Positions 1 to 9,715 of a stretch of 40,150 nucleotides of DNA are shown here, piece by piece. Location of the stretch: NCBI RefSeq assembly GCF_002086125.1, contig NZ_MVHG01000043.1:1-40150 (forward strand), in the 5' to 3' direction. The first letter of the stretch is position 1. Every line of letters begins with the position of its first letter. The stretch comes from Mycobacterium arosiense ATCC BAA-1401 = DSM 45069 (GTDB lineage Bacteria > Actinomycetota > Actinomycetes > Mycobacteriales > Mycobacteriaceae). The notes beneath the pieces were generated by a model that saw nothing but the letters and a program-made list of their open reading frames with translations, was not told where the DNA came from and did no database searches. The position numbers were made by a program, and so were the translations under genes.

Positions 1-126
1 CTCGACCCCGAGATCGACCTGGACGTCGTGGCCGGCAAACCCCGCCCCGGCAACTACGAGTACGCCATCAACAACTCATTCGGCTTCGGCGGACACAACG
101 TGGCCATCGCCTTCGGGCGGTACTGA
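1..126 (+). CDS. Beta-ketoacyl-ACP synthase, C-terminal fragment (KasA/KasB/FabF-like)
   Basis: Only the last 41 codons are in the window; the gene starts upstream. The peptide ends with NNSFGFGGHNVAIAFGRY, the terminal glycine-rich strand of FabF/KasA/KasB-type condensing enzymes (thiolase fold). These enzymes join malonyl-ACP to a growing acyl chain in the FAS-II or mycolate pathway. The active-site Cys and both His residues lie outside the window, so activity and the exact subfamily (KasA, KasB or a third paralogue) cannot be judged. The stop TGA is 39 nt before the next start codon on the same strand, so co-transcription with the lactate monooxygenase gene is possible. Confidence 0.85.
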   Translation, partial: LDPEIDLDVVAGKPRPGNYEYAINNSFGFGGHNVAIAFGRY

Positions 127-147
127 CCCCCGTTTGGTGGGCGAAGC

Positions 148-164
148 GCGGGGTAAAGCCCCGC
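148..164 (+). promoter_or_regulatory. GC hairpin abutting the lactate monooxygenase start codon
   Basis: GCGGGG-TAAAG-CCCCGC forms a perfect 6-bp stem with a 5-nt loop. It ends one base before the ATG at 166. The left arm holds the only G-rich stretch that could act as a ribosome binding site. No U-tract follows, so it does not look like a terminator. A role in limiting translation is inference. Confidence 0.4.
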
Positions 165-165
165 T

Positions 166-1329
166 ATGGCTTTCGCCGAATATCAAAACGAGCTGTACGA
201 CCAGTCGCTGCACGGCAATCAGCCGCAGTATCCGATCAGGTTCGAGGAGCTGGAGGAAAAGGCCTCGGCGGCGATGGCGCCGAAGGTCCTGGGCTATGTG
301 GCCGGCGGCGCCGGTGACGAGCACACCCAGCGCGCCAACTGCGCGGCCTTCAAGCGGTGGGGCCTGTATCCGCGCATGGGGATCGCCCCGGAGCAGCGCG
401 ACATGTCCGTCGAGTTGTTCGGCATCAGTTTTCCGTCTCCCATCTTCATGGCGCCCATCGGCGTCATCGGGGTGTGCGACCCCGACGGGCACGGCGACAT
501 GCTCTGTGCGCGCGCCTCGGTCCGCACCGGCGTGCCGTTTTTCGTGGGCACACTGTCGGCCGACCCGATGGAAAACCTCGCCGCCGAGCTCGGTGACACC
601 CCGGCGTTTTTCCAGCTGTACACGCCCCCGAACCGCAAAATGGCCGCCAGCCTGGTGCACCGGGCCGAGGCGGCCGGCTTCAAGGGCATCGCCGTCACCC
701 TGGACACCTGGGTCACCGGCTGGCGCCCCCGCGACCTGAGCGGCGGGAACTACCCGCAGGTGCCCAGCGGGTGCCTGGCCAACTACACCAGCGACCCGGT
801 GTTTCGCGCCACCCTGAGCCGGGGCGAAGACGCCACCGAGGCGGCGGTGCGCAAGCTGCCGATCTTCGGTGGGCCGTTCCGGTGGACGGACCTGGAGTGG
901 CTGCGGTCCGAGACCAGCCTGCCGCTGATGGTCAAGGGCATCTGCCATCCCGACGACGTACGCCGCGCCAAAGACATTGGCGTGGACGGCATTTACTGCT
1001 CCAACCATGGCGGACGGCAAGCCAACGGCCGGCTGCCCTGCCTGGATTGCCTGCCGGAGGTGGTCGAGGCCGCCGACGGGATGCCGGTGCTGTTCGACTC
1101 GGGGGTGCGCGGCGGCGCCGACATCATCACGGCGCTCGCCCTGGGTGCGACCGCCGTGGGGATCGGCCGCCCGTACGCCTACGGGCTGGCCGTCGGTGGT
1201 GTCGACGGTATCGTGCACGTCCTGCGGTCGCTGCTGGCCGAAGCGGACCTGATCATGGCCGTTGACGGGTATCCCTCGCTCAAGGACCTCACCCCCGACG
1301 CGTTGCGGCGCGTCGAATACGCTCAGTAA
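166..1329 (+). CDS. Lactate 2-monooxygenase-like FMN-dependent alpha-hydroxy-acid oxidase
   Basis: A 387-aa flavoprotein of the (S)-2-hydroxy-acid oxidase family with a TIM-barrel fold. It resembles lactate 2-monooxygenase of M. smegmatis (about 394 aa), which turns L-lactate and O2 into acetate, CO2 and water. Shared motifs include VAGGAGDEHTQRAN near residue 46, the FMN-contacting AELGDTPAFFQLY segment, DTWVTGWRPRDL, and GIYCSNHGGRQANG holding the catalytic base His281. The C-terminal GIGRPYAYG phosphate-binding loop is present. The hairpin at the start codon hides any clear Shine-Dalgarno sequence. The gene converges on imuB with only 5 nt between stop codons. Other hydroxy-acid substrates are possible. 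The monooxygenase call rests on overall resemblance rather than on a diagnostic residue. Confidence 0.85.
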   Translation: MAFAEYQNELYDQSLHGNQPQYPIRFEELEEKASAAMAPKVLGYVAGGAGDEHTQRANCAAFKRWGLYPRMGIAPEQRDMSVELFGISFPSPIFMAPIGVIGVCDPDGHGDMLCARASVRTGVPFFVGTLSADPMENLAAELGDTPAFFQLYTPPNRKMAASLVHRAEAAGFKGIAVTLDTWVTGWRPRDLSGGNYPQVPSGCLANYTSDPVFRATLSRGEDATEAAVRKLPIFGGPFRWTDLEWLRSETSLPLMVKGICHPDDVRRAKDIGVDGIYCSNHGGRQANGRLPCLDCLPEVVEAADGMPVLFDSGVRGGADIITALALGATAVGIGRPYAYGLAVGGVDGIVHVLRSLLAEADLIMAVDGYPSLKDLTPDALRRVEYAQ

Positions 1330-1334
1330 CAAGG

Positions 1335-2921
1335 CTATTCGTAACTCCCCTCCACGTACCAGCGCCGCTGGCGATAGCACAGCAGCAGCGCACGCTCGCT
1401 CTCCAGCAACACCTGGGCGCGGGCGGTGCGACCGCCCCCTTGACCGGCCACCGGCCGGTCATCCCACCACCGCTCGTCGACCGGCCAGGGCCCGGACCAC
1501 CAGCACAGCCGCTCGTCCCGGCCATGGGCAACGATGCGTTCGGGGTCGGCGGAGAACAACCCCCGGATGGTCACCCGTATCGGATTCCCTTGGGCGTCAA
1601 GTAGTTCCACTGGGTCGTCCAGCAGCACCGCCGGCGACGGCTCGGGCAGCCGGCCGGGCCACGGCAGATCGGGATCGGCCCGCGGCACCGGCTCGTCGCC
1701 CAGCGGGATCAGCGTGATGCGCTCGGCCGGGCCGCGCCCGCCGGACAGCACCGGCACCCGCACCGCCTCCGGGCCGAGCAGGCCCTGCACCCGCACCAGC
1801 GCCCGGCGGGCCCGCAGCCTGTCCTCTTCACCCAGGCCGCCCCAGAGCGGCAACTGCAGCGCCTCGGCCGAGACCACCTCCACCGCGGCCAGCCGCAACA
1901 GCGTCACCGCGGCGGAGGGGCGGGGAGTGCGCGCGGTGCGGCTGCTCAACCACCCGTCGAGCTGCCAGCGCACCCGATCGGCGGTGGCGTCCTCGGTCAG
2001 CGGCTCGGCGCACCGCCACACCCGGTGCAGCTCTTCGCCGTTGGCGGTGACGGCGTGGATGGCCAGCCGGGTGCATCCCACGCCGGCGTCCATCAGCGCC
2101 TGATGCAGCCTGCCGGCCAGCGAGCGCCCGGCGAACGCCGCGGCATCGACCCGGTCGATCGGCGGATCGCAGTCCAGCACCGCCTCGAGTTCGGCGGGCG
2201 GCTCCCGCCCGGAGGGCGGCCGTTCGGGCTCGCCGCGGGCCCACCGGTGCGCGGTCACCCCGTCGGCGCCGAACCTGGAGGCCACGTCGCTGCGCGACAG
2301 CGCGGCGAACTGCCCGATGGTGCGAATTCCCATCCGCCACAACAGGTCCGTCAGTTCTTCGCGGCCGGCACCGGACAGGCTCGGTTCGGTGGCAAGTTGG
2401 CGGATGGACAGCACCGACAAGAATTTCGCGTCGCCGCCCGGCTCGACGATCCGGCCCGCCCGGGCCGCCAGGACCGCGGTGGACAACCGGTCGGCGATCC
2501 CGGCCTGACACTCGGCGCCGGCGGCGGCCACCGCATCGATCAGGCGTTCGGCGGCGGTGGCCTCGGACCCGAAATAGCGGGCCGCCCCGCGCACCGGCAA
2601 CACCAGGAGGCCGGGCCGCAGCACCTCGGCGCGGGGCCCCAGGTCGTCCACCGCCGCAATCACCGCTTCGAAGAAGCGGGCGTCGCGGTCCGCGTCGGCG
2701 GCGGTGACGTGCAGTTGCGGACAGCGGGCCGCCGCCTCCCGGCGCCGCAGCCCCCGCCGCACTCCCGCGGCACGGGCGGCCGGCGAGCAGGCGATCACCC
2801 GGTTGGCCAGCGTGACCGCGATCGGGGCGGTCGCGGACAGACCCGCGGCCGTCGCCGCCGCGACCGCGGGCCAATCCATGCACCAGATCGCCAAAACCCT
2901 TGAACCAGAAGGGGTTTCCAC
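1335..2921 (-). CDS. imuB: ImuB, Y-family polymerase-like mutasome adaptor
   Basis: A 528-aa homologue of M. tuberculosis Rv3394c. ImuB is a catalytically dead Y-family protein that links ImuA' and the error-prone polymerase DnaE2 to the beta clamp during SOS mutagenesis. The N-terminus (VLAIWCMDWPAVAAA) matches the palm opening. The acidic SIDE-type motif of active Pol IV is replaced by LLVLPVRGAARYF, as expected for ImuB. A clamp-binding motif QLPLWG sits at about residue 356, the known ImuB clamp motif. The start is GTG 2921, 5 nt after the imuA' stop; it gives the family's usual length. An in-frame ATG at 2969 would overlap imuA' and adds a non-conserved leader. Expression should follow the LexA box upstream of imuA'. 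dnaE2 is not in the window. Confidence 0.9.
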   Translation of the reverse strand: METPSGSRVLAIWCMDWPAVAAATAAGLSATAPIAVTLANRVIACSPAARAAGVRRGLRRREAAARCPQLHVTAADADRDARFFEAVIAAVDDLGPRAEVLRPGLLVLPVRGAARYFGSEATAAERLIDAVAAAGAECQAGIADRLSTAVLAARAGRIVEPGGDAKFLSVLSIRQLATEPSLSGAGREELTDLLWRMGIRTIGQFAALSRSDVASRFGADGVTAHRWARGEPERPPSGREPPAELEAVLDCDPPIDRVDAAAFAGRSLAGRLHQALMDAGVGCTRLAIHAVTANGEELHRVWRCAEPLTEDATADRVRWQLDGWLSSRTARTPRPSAAVTLLRLAAVEVVSAEALQLPLWGGLGEEDRLRARRALVRVQGLLGPEAVRVPVLSGGRGPAERITLIPLGDEPVPRADPDLPWPGRLPEPSPAVLLDDPVELLDAQGNPIRVTIRGLFSADPERIVAHGRDERLCWWSGPWPVDERWWDDRPVAGQGGGRTARAQVLLESERALLLCYRQRRWYVEGSYE

Positions 2922-2926
2922 GGTAC

Positions 2927-3595
2927 TTACCCGGCTCGGGCCGGGGTGGTCACCCGGCGTCCCGCACACGTCCCGCTGACCTGCAGCCGCACCCGGCCGA
3001 TCCGGCCGAATCCCGGACGGCCCTCGGCGGTGATCTCATACCCACAGACCCGGGCGGCAAGGCGCGTCGGCGCCCCTTGCCAATCACCGCCGGTGACCAG
3101 CAGGGTGCAGCCCTTGTTCCGGGCGCGGGCCACCACCGCCCGCGCCCGGGGCGGCGGCACCCGGCACCCGCCCAGCCCCAGGACCACCAGGTCCATGCCG
3201 TCGACGAGCACCGCGGCCACCTCCACCGGATCGGTTCCCGGATCCGGTATTACGGCGAGCCGGCTCAGATCCGCCCCCATCTCCGCGGCGGCCAGCAACC
3301 CGATGTCCGGCTGGCCCACGATGGCGGCGTTGCCCCCGGCCGCCGTGACGGCGGCCACCACGCTCAGCAACAGCGACCGGGCACCCGAGAACACCGCCAC
3401 TGTCCCCCGCGGCACCGGCGCGGGCAGCAGGTCGGCCAGCCACGGCGGGAGGGCCAGCTGGGATTCCGAGTCCGGCAGCAGATCGTCGGCGCGTGCGACG
3501 GCGCGGCCCGACATTTCCGCCATCCGCCTGCGAAGCGATTCGAGCTGCTCAGCGTGGTTTTCCTGGGGGTGATCGGAGGCGAGAGCCGCAGTCAT
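2927..3595 (-). CDS. imuA': ImuA', RecA-like mutasome accessory protein
   Basis: A 222-aa homologue of M. tuberculosis Rv3395c. It is a RecA-fold accessory that works with ImuB and DnaE2 in DNA-damage-induced mutagenesis. Visible features are the RecA-like core strand VFSGARSLLLSVVAAVTAAGG in the Walker A position (without a true GKT), MDLVVLGLGGCRVP in the Walker B position, and a basic C-terminus. The start is ATG 3595, because GGGAGG lies 6 nt upstream. A GTG at 3616 is in frame but poorly supported. It is followed 5 nt later by imuB, so the two form an operon. A LexA box lies about 25 nt upstream of the start. Confidence 0.88.
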   Translation of the reverse strand: MTAALASDHPQENHAEQLESLRRRMAEMSGRAVARADDLLPDSESQLALPPWLADLLPAPVPRGTVAVFSGARSLLLSVVAAVTAAGGNAAIVGQPDIGLLAAAEMGADLSRLAVIPDPGTDPVEVAAVLVDGMDLVVLGLGGCRVPPPRARAVVARARNKGCTLLVTGGDWQGAPTRLAARVCGYEITAEGRPGFGRIGRVRLQVSGTCAGRRVTTPARAG

Positions 3596-3620
3596 GACCA
3601 GCCTCCCAATCCGCACTTTT

Positions 3621-3636
3621 TCGAAAGTATGTTCGA
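3621..3636 (-). promoter_or_regulatory. LexA (SOS) box for imuA'-imuB
   Basis: TCGAAAGTATGTTCGA differs at one position from the mycobacterial LexA consensus TCGAAC-N4-GTTCGA. It lies 26 nt upstream of the imuA' start. SOS control of this operon is established in M. tuberculosis; the site here is read directly from the sequence. Confidence 0.9.
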
Positions 3637-3668
3637 TCTACTCGGAGTAAACACCCGCTCTCCGACAA

Positions 3669-3722
3669 CCGTCAAGAAACGCAAGAGGCGGCTGATACGT
3701 TCGGTGTAGGTGTTGCTGGTGC
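3669..3722 (+). repeat. Short dispersed repeat, copy A
   Basis: The block tcaagNaaNgcaagaggcggct, followed by a weaker tcggtg-ag-gtg...ctg-tggtgc part, recurs at 4734-4790 in the same orientation. The shared core gcaagaggcggct is exact over 13 nt, and most flanking bases also match. The two copies bracket the damaged DinB-fold gene and the NTF2-like gene. On the minus strand both copies encode a similar PPLAxLDG peptide, but no convincing gene runs through either. The family of this repeat is unknown to me. Confidence 0.6.
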
Positions 3723-3839
3723 TTCGTCAGGAATTCGTTTCGGTTACTCGGCCGAATCTGCGCTCGGGGGCGTGACCGCATATCACGACGGCTATGAGCG
3801 TCATTCATGGAGACCGCAAATGGGTCGTAGGGTCGGGGC

Positions 3840-4353
3840 ATGGACCTCGACTGGGCCACCCAACTCGCCGCGCATCTGGGAGCCGGTACCGGATTGCTGG
3901 AACGTGCGGCCGAGGGCCGACGGCGGCCCTGGAACGGGCCCGTTCACCATCGACTTCGCCTTCCAGACACCGGAACCGGAACCGGTCACCACAATCGCCT
4001 GGCGGCTGGCGCACGTAATTGTCGGCGTGTTGGGCATGCGCGCCGCCTCGCACTTCGGCGGCCCGGCCATGTCCTACGACACCTTCCGCTACGCGGGCAG
4101 CGCGGACGAGGCGCTGGGCCAGCTCGACCAGGCCTACGAGTCGTGGTCAGGTGGCGTGCGCAAGTTATCTGCGACCGGGCTGAACCGGCCGTGCGGTCCG
4201 GCTGAGGGGCCCTTCGCCGACTACCCGCTCGCCGCCCTCGTGCTGCACATCAACCGGGAGGTCATCCACCACGGCGCCGAAATCGCACTGCTGCGCGATT
4301 TGTACCTGCGCGAAGCGCTGCGGCGTAGCATCGCGGTGGACCCGAGTCGGTGA
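3840..4353 (+). pseudogene. DinB-fold (DfsB/DUF664-like) protein with N-terminal frameshift/deletion
   Basis: From about 3872 the frame ending at 4353 encodes a good DinB-superfamily domain: WEPVPDCWNVRP, FTIDFAFQTPEPEPVTTIAWRL, AHVIVGVLGMR, and a C-terminal NREVIHHGAEIALLRDLY. The His of LAHV and the HHG pair are the usual metal ligands. These proteins are four-helix metal-binding enzymes, often thiol-dependent transferases. The expected start, MDLDWATQLA, occurs at ATG 3840 but in another frame. The helix normally lying between it and WEPVP (about 20-25 residues) is missing. I infer an internal deletion that also shifted the frame. A GTG at 3772 would open the distal frame, but its leader looks unlike the family. 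A functional short form cannot be excluded. Confidence 0.6.
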
Positions 4354-4375
4354 GTTGTGTTCAGGGGATAACCAA

Positions 4376-4729
4376 ATGGACCAGTCACGGTTGTGGGAGC
4401 TGGAAAATAGCGGGTGGCGGGCATTATGCGAGCAGCGTGGCGCCGAGTTCTACCGTGAGATGCTCACAGATGATGTCCTGATCGTCGTGCCCGGGATACT
4501 CATTGATCGGGCGACGTTTCTGGCGAGCGTGGATAGCGAGCCGTGGGCCAACTATCGCATCGAAGATCCTCACGCGGTGGAGCTAACGCCCGACGGTGTC
4601 ATGCTCACGTACCACGTGACTGCCTCCCGGTCCGAGGGGCAACCTTATACGGCGTGGTTGACCAGCACCTGGGTTCGTCGTGACGATGACTGGAGGATGG
4701 CGTTCCACCAACAGACACCAGATCCTTAA
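4376..4729 (+). CDS. NTF2-like (DUF4440/SnoaL-type) small protein
   Basis: A 117-aa single-domain protein with the alpha-helix-then-curved-sheet pattern of the NTF2 superfamily: LWELENSGWRAL, GAEFYREMLTDDVLIVVPG, then alternating strands, and the closing WRMAFHQQTPDP. This ending is typical of DUF4440-like proteins (WR-V-HH-T-). Members bind small hydrophobic ligands or act as isomerases and cyclases. No residue here defines a reaction. The start ATG 4376 is preceded by AGGGGA at 7 nt. An earlier GTG in frame has no ribosome site. It lies 22 nt after the DinB-like frame ends and before repeat copy B, so the pair may be a transferred unit. Its function is unknown. Confidence 0.75.
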   Translation: MDQSRLWELENSGWRALCEQRGAEFYREMLTDDVLIVVPGILIDRATFLASVDSEPWANYRIEDPHAVELTPDGVMLTYHVTASRSEGQPYTAWLTSTWVRRDDDWRMAFHQQTPDP

Positions 4730-4733
4730 CCCT

Positions 4734-4790
4734 CCATCAAGCAAGGCAAGAGGCGGCTTTATGCGATCGGTGCAGTGTGGCTGATGGTGC
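4734..4790 (+). repeat. Short dispersed repeat, copy B
   Basis: This is the second copy of the element at 3669-3722, in the same orientation and with one extra base after the core gcaagaggcggct. It begins 5 nt after the stop codon of the NTF2-like gene and ends about 60 nt from the convergent guaA stop. With copy A it encloses about 1 kb. Confidence 0.6.
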
Positions 4791-4851
4791 TCTTTGGCGA
4801 CCACGCCGTGACGGCAATTTCGACGAAGCCCGCAGCGGACAGAGCCCGCAG

Positions 4852-6498
<1,647 letters not shown>

Positions 6499-6590
6499 CG
6501 TCCGACTCCCCGGACGGCTGGCGACACGCGTGGCGGGCATGGTGGAGTGGGTATCGATTAACCAGCCCCCGACACCAGAGAGGACCGCCG

Positions 6591-7340
6591 GTGAGCTCAG
6601 CGCTGGGTCTGCCAGAGAAAGTGCGTGCCTGCCTGTTCGACCTCGACGGCGTGCTCACCGACACCGCCAGTGTGCACACCAAAGCCTGGAAGGCCATGTT
6701 CGACGCCTATCTGAAGGATCGGGCCAACCGCACCGGTGACAAATTCGTCCCCTTCGACGAGGCGGCCGATTACCGCGAATACGTCGACGGCAAGAAGCGC
6801 GAGGACGGCGTCCGCTCGTTCTTGGAGAGCCGCAACATTCACCTGCCCGACGGCAGCCCGGACGACGCGGGAGACGCCGAGACGATCTACGGCCTGGGCA
6901 ACCGAAAGAACGACATGTTTCAGAAGGTTCTGAAGGAGGACGGCGTCAAGGTGTTCGACGGGTCCCGCCGCTATCTCGAGGCGGTGTCGGCCGCGGGGCT
7001 GGGAATCGCCGTGGTGTCGTCGAGCGCTAACACCCGCGACGTCCTGGAGGTCACCGGCCTGGACCGGTTCGTGCAGAAGAGGGTGGACGGCATCACCCTG
7101 CGCGACGAACACATCGCCGGCAAGCCCGCCCCCGACTCGTACCTTCGCGGAGCGCAGCTGCTCGACGTCGACGCCGCAGCGGCGGCGGTGTTCGAAGACG
7201 CATTGTCCGGCGTGGCCGCCGGCCGGGCCGGTAACTTCGGGTTTGTGGTGGGCGTCGATCGAGTGGGCCAGGCCGAGGACTTGCGCCGTCACGGCGCCGA
7301 CGTGGTGGTCACCGACCTCGCCGAGCTACTGGGCTCATGA
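6591..7340 (+). CDS. HAD-family beta-phosphoglucomutase-like hydrolase
   Basis: A 249-aa homologue of M. tuberculosis Rv3400. HAD motif I is FDLDGVLTDT, with nucleophile Asp17 and acid/base Asp19. Motif II is VVSSSANTRDVL, the motif III lysine lies in AGKPAPDSYL, and motif IV is FEDALSGVAAGRAG. The helical cap between motifs I and II is of the beta-phosphoglucomutase type. The likely reaction is beta-glucose 1-phosphate to glucose 6-phosphate. The GTG start at 6591 is preceded by AGAGAGGA. The stop overlaps the ATG of the GH65 gene by ATGA, so the two are translationally coupled. The pairing fits phosphorolysis of a disaccharide followed by mutase conversion of the product. Confidence 0.88.
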   Translation: MSSALGLPEKVRACLFDLDGVLTDTASVHTKAWKAMFDAYLKDRANRTGDKFVPFDEAADYREYVDGKKREDGVRSFLESRNIHLPDGSPDDAGDAETIYGLGNRKNDMFQKVLKEDGVKVFDGSRRYLEAVSAAGLGIAVVSSSANTRDVLEVTGLDRFVQKRVDGITLRDEHIAGKPAPDSYLRGAQLLDVDAAAAAVFEDALSGVAAGRAGNFGFVVGVDRVGQAEDLRRHGADVVVTDLAELLGS

Positions 7341-9715
7341 TCACCGACGAAGCCTTCCCCGTTGAGCCCTGGCACGTCCGCGAAACCCGGCTCGACCTGA
7401 ACCTGCTGGCACAATCCGAATCCCTGTTCACCCTGTCCAACGGGCACATCGGGCTGCGCGGCAACCTCGACGAGGGCGAGCCGTACGGCCTGCCCGGCAC
7501 CTACCTGAACTCCTTTTACGAGAAGCGGCCGCTGCCCTACGCCGAGGCTGGCTACGGCTACCCGGAAGCCGGCCAGACGCTCATCGACGTCACCAACGGC
7601 AAGATCATCCGGCTGCTGGTCGAGGACGAGCCGTTCGATGTCCGCTATGGCGAATTGATTTCCCACGAACGGGTGCTGGACCTGCGCGCCGGAACGATGA
7701 CCCGCAGTGCGCTCTGGTGCTCGCCCGCCGGCAAGCAGGTCAAGGTGGTGTCCACCCGGCTGGTGTCACTGGCCCAGCGCGGCCTCGCCGCCATCGAGTA
7801 CTGCGTGGAAGCCGTCGACGAGTTCGTCCGGGTGACGGTGCAGTCCGAACTGGTCACCAACGAGGACCAGCCGGAAACCTCCGGCGACCCGCGGGTTTCG
7901 GCCATCCTGGAGAGCCCGCTCGAAGAGGTCGAGCACGAATACACCGACACCGGAGCGGTTCTCATGCACCGGACGCGCAACAGCGCGCTGATGATGGCCG
8001 CCGGCATGGACCACGAGGTCGACGTTCCCGGACGCGTCGAGGTCAGCACCGACGCGCGTGCCGATCTGGCCCGGACCACGGTGATCTGCGGTCTGCGCGC
8101 GGGACAGAAGCTGCGCATCGTCAAATACGTGGCGTACGGCTGGTCGAGCATGCGCTCGCGTCCCGCGCTGCGCGACCAGGTGGCCGCGGCGCTGCACAGT
8201 GGCCGCTACAGCGGGTGGCAGGGGCTGCTGGATTCCCAGCACAAATACCTTGATAACTTCTGGGATTGCGCCGACGTCGAGGTCGAGGGCGACCCGGAAT
8301 CCCAGCAGGCCGTGCGATTCGGGCTCTTCCACCTGCTGCAGGCCAGCGCCCGCGCCGAACGCCGCGCGATCGCCGCCAAGGGGTTGACCGGTACCGGCTA
8401 CGACGGCCACGCCTTTTGGGACACCGAGGGGTATGTGTTGCCGGTGCTGACCTACACCGCGCCGCACGCGGTCGCCGACGCGCTGCGCTGGCGGGCCTCC
8501 ACCCTGGACCTGGCCCGGGAGCGGGCGGCGGAACTGGGATTGCGGGGGGCTGCGTTCCCCTGGCGGACCATCCGCGGGCAAGAATGCTCGGCCTACTGGC
8601 CGGCCGGCACCGCGGCCTTCCACATCAACGCCGACATCGCGATGGCCTTCGAGCGCTACCGCATCGTCACCGGGGACGACGACCTGGAAGCCGATTGCGG
8701 GCTGGAGGTGCTGGTCGAGACCGCCCGGCTGTGGCTCTCACTCGGCCATCACGACCGGCACGGTGTCTGGCACCTCGACGGCGTCACCGGCCCCGACGAG
8801 TACACGGCGGTCGTGCGCGACAACGTCTTCACCAACCTGATGGCCGCGCACAATCTGCGCGTCGCCGCCGACGCCTGCAACCGCCACCCCGACGCGGCCA
8901 AGGCGCTGGGGGTCACCCACGAGGAGACGGCGGCGTGGCGCGATGCGGCCGCCGCCGCCAACATTCCCTACGACGACGGGCTGGGCGTCCATCAGCAGTG
9001 CGAAGGATTCACCACCTTTGCGGAGTGGGACTTCAAGGAAAACCACGCCTACCCTTTGTTGCTGCACGACCCGTACGTGCGCCTGTACCCCGCGCAGGTG
9101 ATCAAGCAGGCCGACCTGGTGCTGGCGATGCATTGGCAGAGCCACGCCTTCACGCCGGAGCAGAAGGCGCGCAACGTCGACTACTACGAGCGGCGCATGG
9201 TGCGCGACTCGTCGCTGTCGGCGTGCACCCAGGCGGTGATGTGCGCCGAGGTCGGGCATCTGGAATTGGCACACGACTACGCCTACGAGGCCGCCCTGAT
9301 CGACCTGCGCGATCTGCACCACAACACCCGCGACGGCCTGCACATGGCCTCGTTGGCCGGCGCGTGGACGGCGCTGGTGTCCGGCTTTGGCGGCCTGCGC
9401 GACGACGAGGGCATCCTGTCGCTGGATCCTCAACTGCCCGATGGCATTTCGCGGCTACGGTTCCGGCTGCGCTGGCGAGATTTCCGGGTCACGGTCGATG
9501 TCAACCACGCCGTTGTCACCTACACGCTGCGTGACGGGCCCGGCGGCGAGCTGACCATCCGGCACGCCGGCGAGGACATCGAGCTGAGCACCGAATCCGC
9601 GACGACCGTCGAGCTGCGTCCGCGCAAACCTCTACTGTCGCCACCGCGCCAACCGCCGGGGCGCGAACCGCTGCACCGCCGAGCCTTGATCGCGGAATCC
9701 GTTCTGGATCATTGA
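7337..9715 (+). CDS. Glycoside hydrolase family 65 protein (disaccharide phosphorylase)
   Basis: A 792-aa homologue of M. tuberculosis Rv3401. GH65 enzymes are inverting phosphorylases of maltose, trehalose or kojibiose that release beta-glucose 1-phosphate. The N-terminal beta-sandwich begins LSNGHIGLRGNLDEGEPYG. The (alpha/alpha)6 catalytic barrel includes GHAFWDTEGYVLPVL and FPWRTIRGQECSAYWPAGTAAFHINADI. The general acid is in GVTGPDEYTAVVRDN (Glu488). A short C-terminal sheet follows, then a Pro/Arg-rich tail. The coupled beta-phosphoglucomutase gene upstream supports a phosphorylase rather than a hydrolase. The substrate cannot be fixed from sequence; trehalose is a natural guess in mycobacteria. 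The stop overlaps the convergent tetR stop by 7 nt. Confidence 0.88.
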   Translation: MITDEAFPVEPWHVRETRLDLNLLAQSESLFTLSNGHIGLRGNLDEGEPYGLPGTYLNSFYEKRPLPYAEAGYGYPEAGQTLIDVTNGKIIRLLVEDEPFDVRYGELISHERVLDLRAGTMTRSALWCSPAGKQVKVVSTRLVSLAQRGLAAIEYCVEAVDEFVRVTVQSELVTNEDQPETSGDPRVSAILESPLEEVEHEYTDTGAVLMHRTRNSALMMAAGMDHEVDVPGRVEVSTDARADLARTTVICGLRAGQKLRIVKYVAYGWSSMRSRPALRDQVAAALHSGRYSGWQGLLDSQHKYLDNFWDCADVEVEGDPESQQAVRFGLFHLLQASARAERRAIAAKGLTGTGYDGHAFWDTEGYVLPVLTYTAPHAVADALRWRASTLDLARERAAELGLRGAAFPWRTIRGQECSAYWPAGTAAFHINADIAMAFERYRIVTGDDDLEADCGLEVLVETARLWLSLGHHDRHGVWHLDGVTGPDEYTAVVRDNVFTNLMAAHNLRVAADACNRHPDAAKALGVTHEETAAWRDAAAAANIPYDDGLGVHQQCEGFTTFAEWDFKENHAYPLLLHDPYVRLYPAQVIKQADLVLAMHWQSHAFTPEQKARNVDYYERRMVRDSSLSACTQAVMCAEVGHLELAHDYAYEAALIDLRDLHHNTRDGLHMASLAGAWTALVSGFGGLRDDEGILSLDPQLPDGISRLRFRLRWRDFRVTVDVNHAVVTYTLRDGPGGELTIRHAGEDIELSTESATTVELRPRKPLLSPPRQPPGREPLHRRALIAESVLDH

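Noticed and set aside
3638..3859. A 73-aa minus-strand ORF covering repeat copy A, with a PPLAxLDG peptide similar to one in the minus-strand ORF over copy B
   Set aside because: The similarity is explained by the DNA repeat itself. The rest of the two ORFs is unrelated and neither has a ribosome site.
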